From positions 215,001-254,053 of the forward strand of contig CANLTZ010000006.1 of the NCBI GenBank assembly GCA_947494145.1: a stretch of 39,053 nucleotides of DNA. The letters run 5' to 3'. Both the position numbers and the translations under genes were made by a program. The stretch is from an uncultured Jannaschia sp. Its GTDB lineage: Bacteria > Pseudomonadota > Alphaproteobacteria > Rhodobacterales > Rhodobacteraceae. Under the pieces are notes generated by a model. It was not told where the DNA came from and did not search any database. It was given only the letters and a program-made list of their open reading frames with translations. Below are positions 7,594-17,185 of the stretch, piece by piece. How positions within the stretch are numbered: position 1 is the first letter of the stretch; each line of letters starts with the position of its first letter.

Positions 7594-10218
7594 ATGTCGC
7601 GCGCGCCATCCGTAGCCCCCCGCCCAAAGCAGACGAGAAGCGATCTGGCCACAACACCCGGCCGGGTGGACCGCGCGGTAGAAAGCTTGGTTCTGCTGGC
7701 CTGCCGGTTTCACCGAATGGTTCTGATCGCATTTTCGGTGTTGCTCGCGCTGGCGATCTGGTCGGCGACTGGACTGCGTGTCGACACCGATTCCAGCAAG
7801 ATGATTGATCTGACCCTTCCGTTCCAAGAACGGGAGGCCGCGTTGAAAGACGCCTTCCCGCTGCTCGATGACACGATTGCAATTGTCGTTCGGGCGCCTT
7901 CGGCGGATGCGGCTGACGCCGTGCTCGATGCTTTGGGCGAAGTTCTGCGCGATGACCCCACCGTGGCCGACGTCTTCGCGCCTTCGACGGATCCGTTCTT
8001 TCGGACGCATGGATTGCTCTACCTGCCCATGGACGCGTTTCAGGCGCGGCTAGCAGCGATTGAACAGACCGCTCCGCTTTTGGCCACATTGGCGGCCTCA
8101 CCCGACTTGGCGACGCTCTTCACGGCTCTCGACGCATTCGAAACCAGGGGCGGGGCGGCGCTTGATCCGGTCTATGGGTCGCTTGCGACGACACTGGATG
8201 CCGCGCTCGCGGGGCGTCCCGCCGCGTTGGCTTGGTCGTCCATTAGCGCAGAAGCTTCGGATGCGCCTGTCTTGCGGGTGCTGCAAGTGCGCCCCGTGCC
8301 TGACTATTCCGACTTGCAGCCGGTCCAGGGCACGATCGACGCCATCTCTGCGGCTATTAATGGTCTAAACCCCGCGCTGGCGCAGCTTTCTGAGATCGGC
8401 GTGACCGGAGACCCGGCTCTGCGCCATGAAGAGTTGGACAGCGTGTCCCGTGGCATCGGCCTGTCGCTGGGCGGCTCTTTCATCGTCGTCGCGATCCTGC
8501 TGCTGGTCGCCTATGGCTCGGCCGCGCGGGCGGGGGCGACCTTGCTTGCGCTGGTCGTGTCCCTTGTGCTGGCCACAGGTGTGGCGGCCGCGTCTTTTGC
8601 CGCGCTCAACCTGGTGTCGGTGGCGTTCGTGGTGCTGCTGGTGGGGTTGGGTTTGGATTTCACCATCCACGCGCTGCTGCATGTGGACGCCGAAGGCCCG
8701 CCTGAAGACCGCGCCAAGGCCATCGCCGAAATGGGGCGCGAGATTGGTGGCGCCTTGGTGTTGGGGGCAGCCACCACGGCCTTGGCCTTCCTGGCTTTTG
8801 TGCCGACGGATTTCGACGGCATCGCCCAACTTGGCGTTCTGGGCGCGGCGGGCGTGATTATCGCGCTTGTCGTGTCGTTGACCTTCGTGCCTGCGCTGGT
8901 GATGGCGTGGCCCGCGCTCGCGCGGGGTCGCCCGCCGCGCAGGTCGACTCGCCCCGCGCCGCCCGCCAGGACGCGCAGCGCTTGGCTTATGGCCCTTCTG
9001 GTGGTCCTGGTCCCCGTCGCGATTTTTGTCGGACGCGAGGTGCGTTTTGATGCCGATCCAACCGTCCTGCGGGACCCCAACACGCCTTCGATGGAGGCCT
9101 TGGCCTGGTTGCACGGCGATGCGGAGACCGCACCATATCGGCTGAGCCTTCTGACGGGTTCAGCCGAAGACGCGGCTGCCCTCGCCGCCGACTTGGAGCA
9201 GTTGCCCGAGGTCGGCGTGGCCCAGATGCTCGACGATTTTCTGCCCGTCGCGCAGGAAGACAAACTCGCGCTCTTCAGTCCGGCCCGTGACGCGCTGAAC
9301 CGGATTTCCCAGGGGCAGGGCACGCCCTTGCCGGATCGCGCCGTCGCGGATGCCGCCGAGGCGTTGGCCAGACGTCTTGCGGCGACGGACCGACCCGAGG
9401 CAAAGGCGTTGCGCGCCGCACTCCTGGCTTGGGGACAGTCCGACGCAGCCGCGCAGAACCGGGCGGAGGAGGCCGTTTTTCTGCTTTTCCCACGACTGGT
9501 GGAAACCGCAGACCTGCAATCACGGGCAGCCATGGCAGACCGTGCGGACATCCCGACGCCAATCGCCAGCCGGTTTCTCAATGACGGGGTCTGGCGGGTG
9601 GATGTGGCCCCTGCCGCCGATACGCGCGACCAGGAAACGCTGGAAGCTTTCGTCCAGTCGGTGACAACCAGGGTCGACCAAATCGAAGGCGTCACGCTCG
9701 CCGGGCCGCCTGTTCATATCTTGCTGGCGGGCCAGACCGTTGCGTCAGCCATCGTGCAGGCCGTGATCGTCGCTGGCATTGCCACATTGCTGCTTTGCTT
9801 CGTCATGTTGCGCGATTGGCGCCTGGTGGTGGCCATCGTCATCCCCTTGGCCGCAGCCGCCGCATTTACCGCGGCCGCGTCAGCTGGCCTGGGAATCGCC
9901 TTCAATTACGCAAACGTGATCGTACTTCCGCTCATCATCGGGCTGGGCGTGGATAGCGGTATTCACCTCGCATTGCGCCATCGCGGGCTGCAATCGAATG
10001 CGGGGCTTTTGGCGACCAACACGCCACGAGCCGTTGTTTTTAGTGGTTTGACGACCATTGCGGCCTTCGGCAGCCTGGTCCTGTCGGACCATCAGGGCAC
10101 GGCGAGTATGGGCGCGATGCTGGCTGTCGCCGTTTCGCTGACGCTGGCCACCACCTTGATCTGGACACCGGCCCTGTGCGAGCTTTTGACGAAACGTAAG
10201 CCTGCGCCAAACGCGTAG
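7594..10218 (+). CDS. hpnN: Hopanoid-associated RND transporter HpnN
   Basis: An 874-residue inner-membrane RND-superfamily protein. It has the duplicated layout of the family: a first transmembrane helix near residues 40-60, a large periplasmic domain, a bundle containing GLGLDFTIH (about 355-363), a second periplasmic domain, and a second bundle containing GLGVDSGIH (about 783-791). Length and organisation match HpnN, which moves hopanoids toward the outer membrane. The context is decisive: hpnH follows 28 bases downstream and four further hopanoid genes converge on it. The ATG at 7594 gives a normal N-terminus with a basic cytoplasmic tail; no strong ribosome site precedes it. Confidence 0.92.
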   Translation: MSRAPSVAPRPKQTRSDLATTPGRVDRAVESLVLLACRFHRMVLIAFSVLLALAIWSATGLRVDTDSSKMIDLTLPFQEREAALKDAFPLLDDTIAIVVRAPSADAADAVLDALGEVLRDDPTVADVFAPSTDPFFRTHGLLYLPMDAFQARLAAIEQTAPLLATLAASPDLATLFTALDAFETRGGAALDPVYGSLATTLDAALAGRPAALAWSSISAEASDAPVLRVLQVRPVPDYSDLQPVQGTIDAISAAINGLNPALAQLSEIGVTGDPALRHEELDSVSRGIGLSLGGSFIVVAILLLVAYGSAARAGATLLALVVSLVLATGVAAASFAALNLVSVAFVVLLVGLGLDFTIHALLHVDAEGPPEDRAKAIAEMGREIGGALVLGAATTALAFLAFVPTDFDGIAQLGVLGAAGVIIALVVSLTFVPALVMAWPALARGRPPRRSTRPAPPARTRSAWLMALLVVLVPVAIFVGREVRFDADPTVLRDPNTPSMEALAWLHGDAETAPYRLSLLTGSAEDAAALAADLEQLPEVGVAQMLDDFLPVAQEDKLALFSPARDALNRISQGQGTPLPDRAVADAAEALARRLAATDRPEAKALRAALLAWGQSDAAAQNRAEEAVFLLFPRLVETADLQSRAAMADRADIPTPIASRFLNDGVWRVDVAPAADTRDQETLEAFVQSVTTRVDQIEGVTLAGPPVHILLAGQTVASAIVQAVIVAGIATLLLCFVMLRDWRLVVAIVIPLAAAAAFTAAASAGLGIAFNYANVIVLPLIIGLGVDSGIHLALRHRGLQSNAGLLATNTPRAVVFSGLTTIAAFGSLVLSDHQGTASMGAMLAVAVSLTLATTLIWTPALCELLTKRKPAPNA

Positions 10219-10246
10219 GCCCTCCTCCTCCAAGGTAAATCACACC

Positions 10247-11407
10247 ATGTCCGTCCCGCTCTTCCAGACAATCAAGGTGGGCGCCTATGTGGCGCGCCAA
10301 ACGCTTTCGGGGCGCAAGCGCTATCCGCTGGTCATGATGTTGGAGCCGCTCTTTCAATGTAACCTCGCCTGCGCGGGATGCGGCAAAATCGACTACCCCA
10401 AGCCCATCATGAAAAGTCGGCTGTCTGCAGCGGAATGTCTGGCCGCAGTGGATGAATGTGGCGCCCCCATCGTCGCCATCCCAGGTGGGGAGCCGTTGAT
10501 CCACAACGAAATCCAACAGATCGTTGAAGGGCTGGTGGAGCGGGGTAAGTTCATTTCACTTTGCACCAACGCGCTGCTCTTGGAAAAGAAGCTGCATCTG
10601 TTTACCCCGTCGCGCTACCTGTCCTTCTCGGTCCATCTGGACGGGCTGAAGGCACATCACGACAAGGCCGTCTGTCGCGAAGGCGTGTTCGAAAAGGCCG
10701 TGTCGGCCATCAAGGCCGCGAAGGCCAAAGGCTTTCAGGTCAACGTCAATTGCACCGTCTTCGAAGGCCACCCGGTGGAAGACCTGGCTGAGTTCATGGA
10801 TTTCTGCCGTGACCTGGGCGTGGGCGTTTCCATGTCGCCCGGCTATGCCTATGAACGCGCGCCCGACCAGGAAAACTTCCTCAACCGTCAGCGCACGAAG
10901 TCCTTCTTCCGCGACCTGTTTGAACGTGGGAAGGGGCGCGGTTGGACGTTCTCCCATTCCTCGCTGTTCCTCGATTTCCTGGCGGGAAATCAGGATTATC
11001 GCTGCACCCCCTGGGGTATGCCCGCCTACAACGTCTTTGGCTGGCAGAAGCCCTGCTATCTTCTGGGCGAAGGGTACGTCGACACCTTCAAGGAGTTGAT
11101 GGAAGATACTGACTGGGACAGCTACGGCACTGGCGCATACGAAAAATGTGCTGATTGCATGGCCCATTGCGGCTATGAGCCGACGGCGGCGCTCGATGCG
11201 TCCAAGCACCCGCTGAAGGCGCTGATCACCTCGATTCGGGGGCCGCGAACATCGGGGCCCATGGCGCCTGAAATTCCGCTTCACGCGCAGCGCCCGGCTA
11301 TCGATGTCTACGATGAACTGGTGGAAGAACAGGTCCACCGGATCGAGACGGGCAATGCGCCCGGCCATATCCCAGGCCGGTCACGTCGTGTCGAGGCTGC
11401 GGAATAG
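10247..11407 (+). CDS. hpnH: Adenosyl-hopene transferase HpnH (radical SAM)
   Basis: A 386-residue radical SAM enzyme that joins the 5'-deoxyadenosyl radical to diploptene, the first step of C35 hopanoid side-chain synthesis. The [4Fe-4S] motif is C38-x3-C42-x2-C45 in QCNLACAGCGK. The SAM-contact segment IPGGEPLIH follows (about 83-91), and the C-terminal region keeps the family cysteines in YEKCADCMAHCGYEPTA. It is directly downstream of hpnN, probably in the same transcript. Its 3' end overlaps the 3' end of hpnG on the other strand by 27 bases. HpnG is the enzyme that acts on its product, so substrate flow agrees with gene order. Confidence 0.95.
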   Translation: MSVPLFQTIKVGAYVARQTLSGRKRYPLVMMLEPLFQCNLACAGCGKIDYPKPIMKSRLSAAECLAAVDECGAPIVAIPGGEPLIHNEIQQIVEGLVERGKFISLCTNALLLEKKLHLFTPSRYLSFSVHLDGLKAHHDKAVCREGVFEKAVSAIKAAKAKGFQVNVNCTVFEGHPVEDLAEFMDFCRDLGVGVSMSPGYAYERAPDQENFLNRQRTKSFFRDLFERGKGRGWTFSHSSLFLDFLAGNQDYRCTPWGMPAYNVFGWQKPCYLLGEGYVDTFKELMEDTDWDSYGTGAYEKCADCMAHCGYEPTAALDASKHPLKALITSIRGPRTSGPMAPEIPLHAQRPAIDVYDELVEEQVHRIETGNAPGHIPGRSRRVEAAE

Positions 11408-12061
11408 GCCGTCGAACTCGCCCTTTGCGGCCTCTTCCAACGCGGCAAGCGCGCGGTTCGTGTCGCGCGCCAACCTAAGCAGAACAGGCAACCGTCCCGG
11501 ATGGCGCGCCAATCCGCGCAGTATTTGGCCGATCCGCGGTTGACCCGCTGGGTCGATGGCAGTGGCCAAGTCACCCATCAAATGCTGCTTCGCGTCATCG
11601 CTGACGGCGCGGATGACGATTAACGGCAACTCTGCCGTTTCAGCGGCCAGCGCCACCGCATGGCTTTCCATATCGACAATCGCCGCGCCGCTGCTTGCAT
11701 GAAGATCGGCCTTGCCCTGCGGGCTGGCGACCATGATGTCGCTGCCCCAGACGATGGAGCCATCTTCGGGGCCGAACGTGCCGCGCGTGCTGGCGACCCG
11801 TCTGGCGATGATCACATCCGCGACCGAAAGGTCCGGGTCCAAGGCACCAGCCAGGCCGAAAGAGACAAGCGCCGACACCCCGGCCTCCACCAATTCGGTC
11901 GCGGCCCGCGCGGCCTGCGCGGTTGATGCCCCCGACACGTGGATGATGGCGCGTGCGCGGGCATCACCCAAGGCGCGTTCGGCGCAGCGTCGTTCGGAGG
12001 CCAGACCGCAGACTATCCCGATGGTCGGCCCCGCAGGGCCCTCCCCGGTCAAATCCCCCAC
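11381..12061 (-). CDS. hpnG: Hopanoid-associated nucleosidase/phosphorylase HpnG
   Basis: A 226-residue nucleoside-phosphorylase-like protein that removes adenine from adenosylhopane to give ribosylhopane. Family signs are GIVCGLASE at the N-terminus (about 15-23), SFGLAGALDPDLSVADVIIA (about 67-86), the MESHAVALAAE segment (substrate-binding Met-Glu) and VIRAVSDDA. The start is a GTG at 12059-12061, and the gene overlaps the end of shc by 13 bases, so translation is likely coupled. It ends tail to tail with hpnH in a 27-base overlap. A slightly later start cannot be excluded because the first dozen residues are not conserved. Confidence 0.88.
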   Translation of the reverse strand: MGDLTGEGPAGPTIGIVCGLASERRCAERALGDARARAIIHVSGASTAQAARAATELVEAGVSALVSFGLAGALDPDLSVADVIIARRVASTRGTFGPEDGSIVWGSDIMVASPQGKADLHASSGAAIVDMESHAVALAAETAELPLIVIRAVSDDAKQHLMGDLATAIDPAGQPRIGQILRGLARHPGRLPVLLRLARDTNRALAALEEAAKGEFDGLFRSLDTT

Positions 12062-14016
12062 TTCACCTCACGGTCGTTGGAGCGGACGAGGTTTCGATAA
12101 CGCGCCATCGCCCAAAGCGGAAAATACGCGGCATAACCGTGATATTTTAGGTAAAAGACCCGCGGGAAGCCCGTCCCCGTGAACAGCGTTTCGTCCCAGC
12201 GGGCACCATCGCGCGGCGCGTCTTCCAGGTATTGCATGCCGCGCGTCACCTCGGGCGCGTCGATCCCGTCGGCGGACATCAGGCCCAGCAGCGCCCAAGA
12301 TGTCTGCGATGGCGTGGACGCGGCGGCATAGCCGTCCTGGCCCGGCTCGTAGGTCTCAAGCCCTTCGCCCCAGCCACCATCATCGCGCTGCATGTCCTTC
12401 AACCAACCGACGGCGCGGCGGATATAGGGTTCGCGCATGTCTTCTCCGGCCCCCTTCAAAGCCACCAGAACCGACCACGTGCCATAGATATGGTTGGCCC
12501 CCCAACGTCCGAACCAGGACCCGTCGGATTTCTGCATCCGCTTCAGGAATCCTACACCGGAGGCGATGGCGTCTGCATAGTACGTCGCATCCACTTGGGC
12601 GAGGCATCCGACGCAACGCGCGGTGACATCTTCGGTCGGCGGGTCAAGCAGGGCGCCGTGGTCGGCAAAGGGGATCGAGTTCAGGTAAAGATGGTCGTTT
12701 TCCGGCTCGAACGCGCCCCAGCCGCCGATGAACTTGCCCGCGCGCGACTGCATGCCCACAAGCCATTCGCAGCCACGCGCGATGGCCTCGGCATACCGCT
12801 GGGGGTCGTGGCGGTGCATGGCCAACACAACGACGGCTGTGTCGTCCACGTCGGGGTAATGGGCGTTCTCGTACTGGAAAGCCCAACCGCCAGGCCGGAC
12901 ATCGGGGCGCCGCACTGTCCAGTCACCATGCACGTCCAGGATCTGGCGGTCCGCCAGCCAGTCCAGCGCGCTGCGCACGCGGGCACGATCTTCTTCGCCG
13001 TCGCCCGCCTCCATCAGCGCATGTGCGGCAAGGCCGGTATCCCAGATAGGCGAAACGCAGGGCTGAAAATAGATGTTGTCCCCCCGCTTGGTCATAAGGT
13101 CTTCGATGGCGGCCCATGCGGTGGCAAGCTGCGGATCGTCGGCAGGGCGACCAAGAGAATGCAGCGCCATGACGGCATAGGCCATGGCGGGATAGATTGC
13201 GCCGAGGCCGTGGCGCCCGTTCAGCCGCTCGGTAAAGAAATCGGTGGCCGCCTTGATGGCCCGGGCACGCAGGCGGCGCGGAAAATGTGGCTCTACCTTC
13301 TGGAGCACGCGATCGACGCCCAGAAAGACGTCGCCGATCCGCTCACCTGTCGGGTTCACGTTGTAGACCGCGTGATCTTCGGGCGGGGTGATAAATAATT
13401 CCCGGATGTTGCGCCCTGTCGGGTTTGCGGCCCGGGGCTTCAGCGCAAACAGGACCAAAAGCGGCGCCAGAACCGTGCGCGACCAATAGGCGATCTTCGA
13501 CATGTGGAAGGGAAACCAGCGCGGCAGCAGCATCACTTCGACCGGCATCACCGGGACGCCACGCCATGGGATCTCACCGAACAGTGCCAGCATGATGCGC
13601 GTGAAGACATTGGCCTTGGCCGCGCCACCCTGCTCCAACAACCAATCGCGCGCGCGCACCATATGGGGCGTGTCGATATCTTCCCCGGCAAGCTTCAGCG
13701 CCCAATAGGCCTTCACCGTCGCCGAGATATTGCCTGCGCCCGCGTGAAACAGCGGCCAAGAGCCGTCGGCATTCTGGACCTCGCGCAGATAGGGCAAGAT
13801 GCGCTGTTCACGGTCGGTATCCACGTCGTCCATGAAGTGGCGGAGCAGGATATATTCCGACGGGATCGTGGCATCGGCTTCCAACTCGAAGACGAAATGA
13901 CCGTCTTCGCGTTGCAAGCCCAGCAGCGCGTCGCGCTGGGTTTCAACGGTTTCGCGGGTATCGGGGTGAAGAAGCGGAGACGTAAGGTCCACAAAGGGCG
14001 CGACTTGGACGTTCAT
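12049..14016 (-). CDS. shc: Squalene-hopene cyclase
   Basis: A 655-residue monotopic membrane enzyme that cyclises squalene to hopene and hopanol. The acid motif D389-V-D-D392 followed by TA is intact. QW repeats are present, including QNADGSW (81-87), QSRAGKFIGGWG, QKSDGSWFGRWG and QRDDGGWGEG. The hydrophobic entrance segment around 150-195 fits membrane insertion. Full length matches the family. It lies between hpnD and hpnG on the same strand and overlaps the latter. This is the committing step of the pathway encoded on both sides of it. Confidence 0.97.
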   Translation of the reverse strand: MNVQVAPFVDLTSPLLHPDTRETVETQRDALLGLQREDGHFVFELEADATIPSEYILLRHFMDDVDTDREQRILPYLREVQNADGSWPLFHAGAGNISATVKAYWALKLAGEDIDTPHMVRARDWLLEQGGAAKANVFTRIMLALFGEIPWRGVPVMPVEVMLLPRWFPFHMSKIAYWSRTVLAPLLVLFALKPRAANPTGRNIRELFITPPEDHAVYNVNPTGERIGDVFLGVDRVLQKVEPHFPRRLRARAIKAATDFFTERLNGRHGLGAIYPAMAYAVMALHSLGRPADDPQLATAWAAIEDLMTKRGDNIYFQPCVSPIWDTGLAAHALMEAGDGEEDRARVRSALDWLADRQILDVHGDWTVRRPDVRPGGWAFQYENAHYPDVDDTAVVVLAMHRHDPQRYAEAIARGCEWLVGMQSRAGKFIGGWGAFEPENDHLYLNSIPFADHGALLDPPTEDVTARCVGCLAQVDATYYADAIASGVGFLKRMQKSDGSWFGRWGANHIYGTWSVLVALKGAGEDMREPYIRRAVGWLKDMQRDDGGWGEGLETYEPGQDGYAAASTPSQTSWALLGLMSADGIDAPEVTRGMQYLEDAPRDGARWDETLFTGTGFPRVFYLKYHGYAAYFPLWAMARYRNLVRSNDREVKWGI

Positions 14017-14110
14017 GCAGCAATAGACCTTCCGTGGTATTCAAACGTAATCTGCAACGGTCGCTGCAGAGCAAGAAATGGCGCGGGCGCCATGCAGGTC
14101 GGGCGCGCCA

Positions 14111-15178
14111 TCATGCGCGCCACCAGGACAGCGGCATCGACCCTTCGGTCGGGGCCGATCTTTTCGGGGGCGCATAGGCGTAGCGCAGGCTTCGGGCGAG
14201 CTTTTGCCAGCGCGGCATGGTCCGGCTTTCTGCGTCCCTCGCGAAGCCCGCGGCCTCCATCCGGTCAAGGTAACCTTCATAGACACCCAGCATCATCAGT
14301 GCCGGGCGCACGCTTGCCCGCTTCAAGGCAGGCAGGGCCTTGCGCGCTTCGTGAAGGCGCAGGCGCGCCACGTGGCCAAGGTCGGTACAAATTGCGGGCA
14401 GCGCCGGATGCCCGTCTGCCAGAACGCGCAACAAGTCATCCTGGGTCAGATCGCTCAGACCATGGGCCGCCAGCAGTTCCTGCGGCAAGTATACGCGCCC
14501 GATGCCTGCATCTTCTTCGACGTCGCGCAGGATGTTGGTCAGTTGCAAGCCATCGGCCAGTGCAAGGGCAAAGTCATCCCGCTCAGCGCAGTCGCGGGCG
14601 CCAAAGATGCGGATGCTCAGCTTGCCGACGCTGCCAGCGACGCGGCGCGTATAGACCAGCAGGTCGTCCATCGACGGCGCGACGATTGGGCCATCAACGT
14701 CTTGTAGCATCCCGTCGAGCATCAGGAAGAATTCGTTCTGCGGCAGGTCGAAATGGGCCTTCGCGTCTTGCAAAGCATGGCCAATGGCCGAAATGGGGGC
14801 GCCGACATAGACCCGCTCCACCTCGGCGCGCCAGGCATCGAGCAGCGCGCGCTGCTGGTTTTTCGGCAACCCTTCACTGTCGGCGATGTCATCGACCATC
14901 CGACAAAAAGCGTAGACCGCGAAGATCGCTTCGCGCCGCGCGCGGGGCAGGGACCGCATGCCCCACGTAAAAGATGACCGGGACTGCGTCACGATCTGTG
15001 CCACTGAAGCCGGACCATCTTCACCCGGCGCCAACGGCCGTGGTGCGAAGCTCATGGCAGCAATGTCTGGCGTCGCCTCGACCGGCTCAGATGAGGGGGC
15101 AGGGGCGCGCTTCGGATTATCAAGCATCGCTCTGCGGCCCCGTCTGGTTTGGCGCGCGCAAGGCAAGGGATGCGCCAT
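14111..15178 (-). CDS. hpnD: Presqualene diphosphate synthase HpnD
   Basis: A 355-residue trans-isoprenyl synthase of the squalene/phytoene synthase family. Both Mg-diphosphate-binding aspartate motifs are present: DDIAD (96-100) and LTNILRDVEED (213-223). The LRD form of the second motif and the closing GRVYLPQE segment match HpnD (FPP to presqualene diphosphate) rather than HpnC. The protein carries an unconserved N-terminal extension of about 55 residues. The ATG at 15178 is given, 15 bases after the hpnA stop codon, but an internal ATG at 15127 is equally possible because neither has a clear ribosome site. HpnC and HpnE, which complete squalene synthesis, are not in this cluster. Confidence 0.9.
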   Translation of the reverse strand: MAHPLPCARQTRRGRRAMLDNPKRAPAPSSEPVEATPDIAAMSFAPRPLAPGEDGPASVAQIVTQSRSSFTWGMRSLPRARREAIFAVYAFCRMVDDIADSEGLPKNQQRALLDAWRAEVERVYVGAPISAIGHALQDAKAHFDLPQNEFFLMLDGMLQDVDGPIVAPSMDDLLVYTRRVAGSVGKLSIRIFGARDCAERDDFALALADGLQLTNILRDVEEDAGIGRVYLPQELLAAHGLSDLTQDDLLRVLADGHPALPAICTDLGHVARLRLHEARKALPALKRASVRPALMMLGVYEGYLDRMEAAGFARDAESRTMPRWQKLARSLRYAYAPPKRSAPTEGSMPLSWWRA

Positions 15179-15193
15179 ATGTCACGACAGCCG

Positions 15194-16273
15194 TCATTGC
15201 GCTGCATCCTGCCTGCGATGGGCAAGGCCTGGAAGCGCCCGCGCGATCATGCCCTGGTCTGACATCCATTGCAGCGCATCCGCGACGGTGTTCGCCAAAT
15301 CGGTTTGTGCCAGGCCCAAGTCTTTCCGGGCCAGCGCGTTGGAAAACACGCGGATGCGCCCCGACATGCGCAGCCCGTCGAATGAAGCGGTCGGCATTGC
15401 ACCCGACACCCGCGACCAGACCTTGTCCTCCGCAAACGCGGCCGCCCAGGCGACGCCATAGGGCACCACGGCCTTTGGCATGGAAAGGCCTGTCACATCG
15501 CTCACGATACTGGAGAGTTTGCCGAAAGAGAGGTCGCATCCAGTCAACAAATACCGAGAACCGGGCCGGGCGATATAGCCAGTTTGTACAATAGCTGGCG
15601 CAATCACGCGAACGTCAGTCAAGTTGACTGACGTATGGCTCGGTAGGGCCGGAACGGCCCCATTCGCGAGGTCTCGCAGCAGCCGTCCGGGCGGTGTGGG
15701 GCGATGATCGCCCGGGCCAATGGGCGTTCCGGGCATGACAATCACAGATTCGATACGGTCAGCCGCCGCTTCGACCAAGGCCTGCGCGTCGTATTTCGAC
15801 CGCGCATAGGCCCCGAAAAGCGCATCGCGCGCGGGCTGACACGTCTCGTCGATCTGTTGTGAACGGCGCGCGCCTGCGATCAACGTCACGTTAGAAGAAC
15901 AATAGATAAACCGGCGCGCGCCAGCTTCGATGGCCGCATTCAGGGCAACCTGTGTGCCCTCGACATTGACGCGGTGATGTTGGTTCGATCCGTGGGGCGC
16001 CCACAGGTCGCTTATAGCGGCCAGATGGAAGACGGTATCGACACCTTGCATGGCGTCCCGCACTGCTGGCGCGTCTAAGATGTCCGCAGTGATCGCCTCC
16101 GCACCCTGCGGCATTGGGGCGTCGAAGTGGCGGTCGAGGGCGCGCAGCTTGGTGCCCTTCCTGACGAGTTCCCCAACCATATGTCTGCCGATGAAACCGT
16201 CAGCTCCTGTGACGAGCACCTGATTGTTCTGCACAGTGGATAATCTCGACGCGTTGGACTTGGCTTCAGCCAT
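15194..16273 (-). CDS. hpnA: Hopanoid-associated NAD-dependent epimerase/dehydrogenase HpnA
   Basis: A 359-residue extended short-chain dehydrogenase. The Rossmann motif GADGFIG is at 23-29 and the catalytic pair is Y156-x3-K160 in AYARSKYDA, with FIYCSSNVT before it. The sequence and its place at the head of hpnD-shc-hpnG identify it as HpnA, the hopanoid-associated sugar epimerase family; its precise reaction is not established. The start is placed at the ATG at 16273, though a GTG nearer the Rossmann fold is possible. The upstream 171 bases (16274-16444) contain no gene, only a weak GTTGGC/GCCAAC inverted repeat without a T-run. Confidence 0.88.
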   Translation of the reverse strand: MAEAKSNASRLSTVQNNQVLVTGADGFIGRHMVGELVRKGTKLRALDRHFDAPMPQGAEAITADILDAPAVRDAMQGVDTVFHLAAISDLWAPHGSNQHHRVNVEGTQVALNAAIEAGARRFIYCSSNVTLIAGARRSQQIDETCQPARDALFGAYARSKYDAQALVEAAADRIESVIVMPGTPIGPGDHRPTPPGRLLRDLANGAVPALPSHTSVNLTDVRVIAPAIVQTGYIARPGSRYLLTGCDLSFGKLSSIVSDVTGLSMPKAVVPYGVAWAAAFAEDKVWSRVSGAMPTASFDGLRMSGRIRVFSNALARKDLGLAQTDLANTVADALQWMSDQGMIARALPGLAHRRQDAAQ

Positions 16274-16444
16274 GCAGTCTACAGCGCATTTCGGTGAACC
16301 TGCGAGATCGGATTGGCTTTGGTGCCCGGCCCGTCGAGAATCCGCCGCCCGCTTAGCCGATTGTCAGCCGTTTTGTCCTAATTGCAGTGCGGCTGACGAA
16401 CGTATCGCGTTGGCTTTGAAGGCCAACTCCGGGTCAATGGTGCT

Positions 16445-17185
16445 TCACAGGATATGAGACAGGAAGGCCGCGCTGCGATCGTAGGTTGGGTTGGCAAAGA
16501 AGGCCTCGGGCGCGTCGGCTTCTACGATCTCGCCCTGGTCCATGAAGATGACCTTGTCGGCCACTTCGCGTGCGAACCCCATCTCATGGGTGACGCAAAT
16601 CATGGTCATGCCGTCTGCGGCCAGTTCGACGATGACATTCAGGACTTCCTTGATCATCTCCGGGTCCAGGGCCGAGGTCGGCTCATCGAACAGCATGATC
16701 TTGGGCTTGACCGTGAGCGCCCGCGCGATTGCCACGCGCTGCTGTTGGCCGCCGGACAATTGCAGTGGGTACTTCTTGGCCTGCTCGGCGATGCCCACGC
16801 GGGCCAGGTGGAGCATGGCGGTTTCTTCGGCCTCGGCGCGCGGCATATGCAGGCCCAGTATCGGGGTAAGCGTGCAGTTTTCCAGAACCGTCAGATGGGG
16901 GAACAGGTTGAAGCTTTGGAAGACCATGCCGATGCGCGACCGGATAAGGCGCTGGTTCTTGCCCTTCTTTTCCACTTCGAGCCCGTCAACGATGATGCTG
17001 CCTTCCTGGTGGTGTTCCAACTGGTTGATGCAGCGGATCAAAGTCGACTTGCCCGACCCAGAGGGCCCGCAGATCACGAACTTTTCGCCGTCGCGGACCG
17101 TCAGGTTGATGTCCTTGAGAACGTGGAACTGATCGAACCATTTGTTCAGGTTCACGATCTCGATCATCCGACTAGGTTGGGTCAT
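16445..17185 (-). CDS. bztD: Amino-acid ABC transporter ATP-binding protein (BztD/AapP type)
   Basis: A 246-residue ATPase that powers uptake of glutamate-family amino acids from the inner face of the membrane. It shows Walker [10 protein letters not shown] (40-48), the signature [14 protein letters not shown], and Walker [14 protein letters not shown], followed by the switch histidine in CVTHEMGFA. It lacks an extra domain. The ATG at 17185 is preferred over a longer frame because it overlaps the bztC stop codon by 4 bases, a typical coupled junction, and the family sequence starts there. It is the last gene of the operon. Confidence 0.93.
   Translation of the reverse strand: MTQPSRMIEIVNLNKWFDQFHVLKDINLTVRDGEKFVICGPSGSGKSTLIRCINQLEHHQEGSIIVDGLEVEKKGKNQRLIRSRIGMVFQSFNLFPHLTVLENCTLTPILGLHMPRAEAEETAMLHLARVGIAEQAKKYPLQLSGGQQQRVAIARALTVKPKIMLFDEPTSALDPEMIKEVLNVIVELAADGMTMICVTHEMGFAREVADKVIFMDQGEIVEADAPEAFFANPTYDRSAAFLSHIL

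Noticed and set aside
8365-9695. Long minus-strand frames inside hpnN
   Set aside because: They are antisense to a clear RND transporter and have the Arg/Ala/Ser-rich composition of high-GC shadow frames.
12232-14970. Long plus-strand frames opposite shc and hpnD
   Set aside because: Both opposing genes have complete catalytic motifs; the plus frames show no recognisable family and are compositional shadows.
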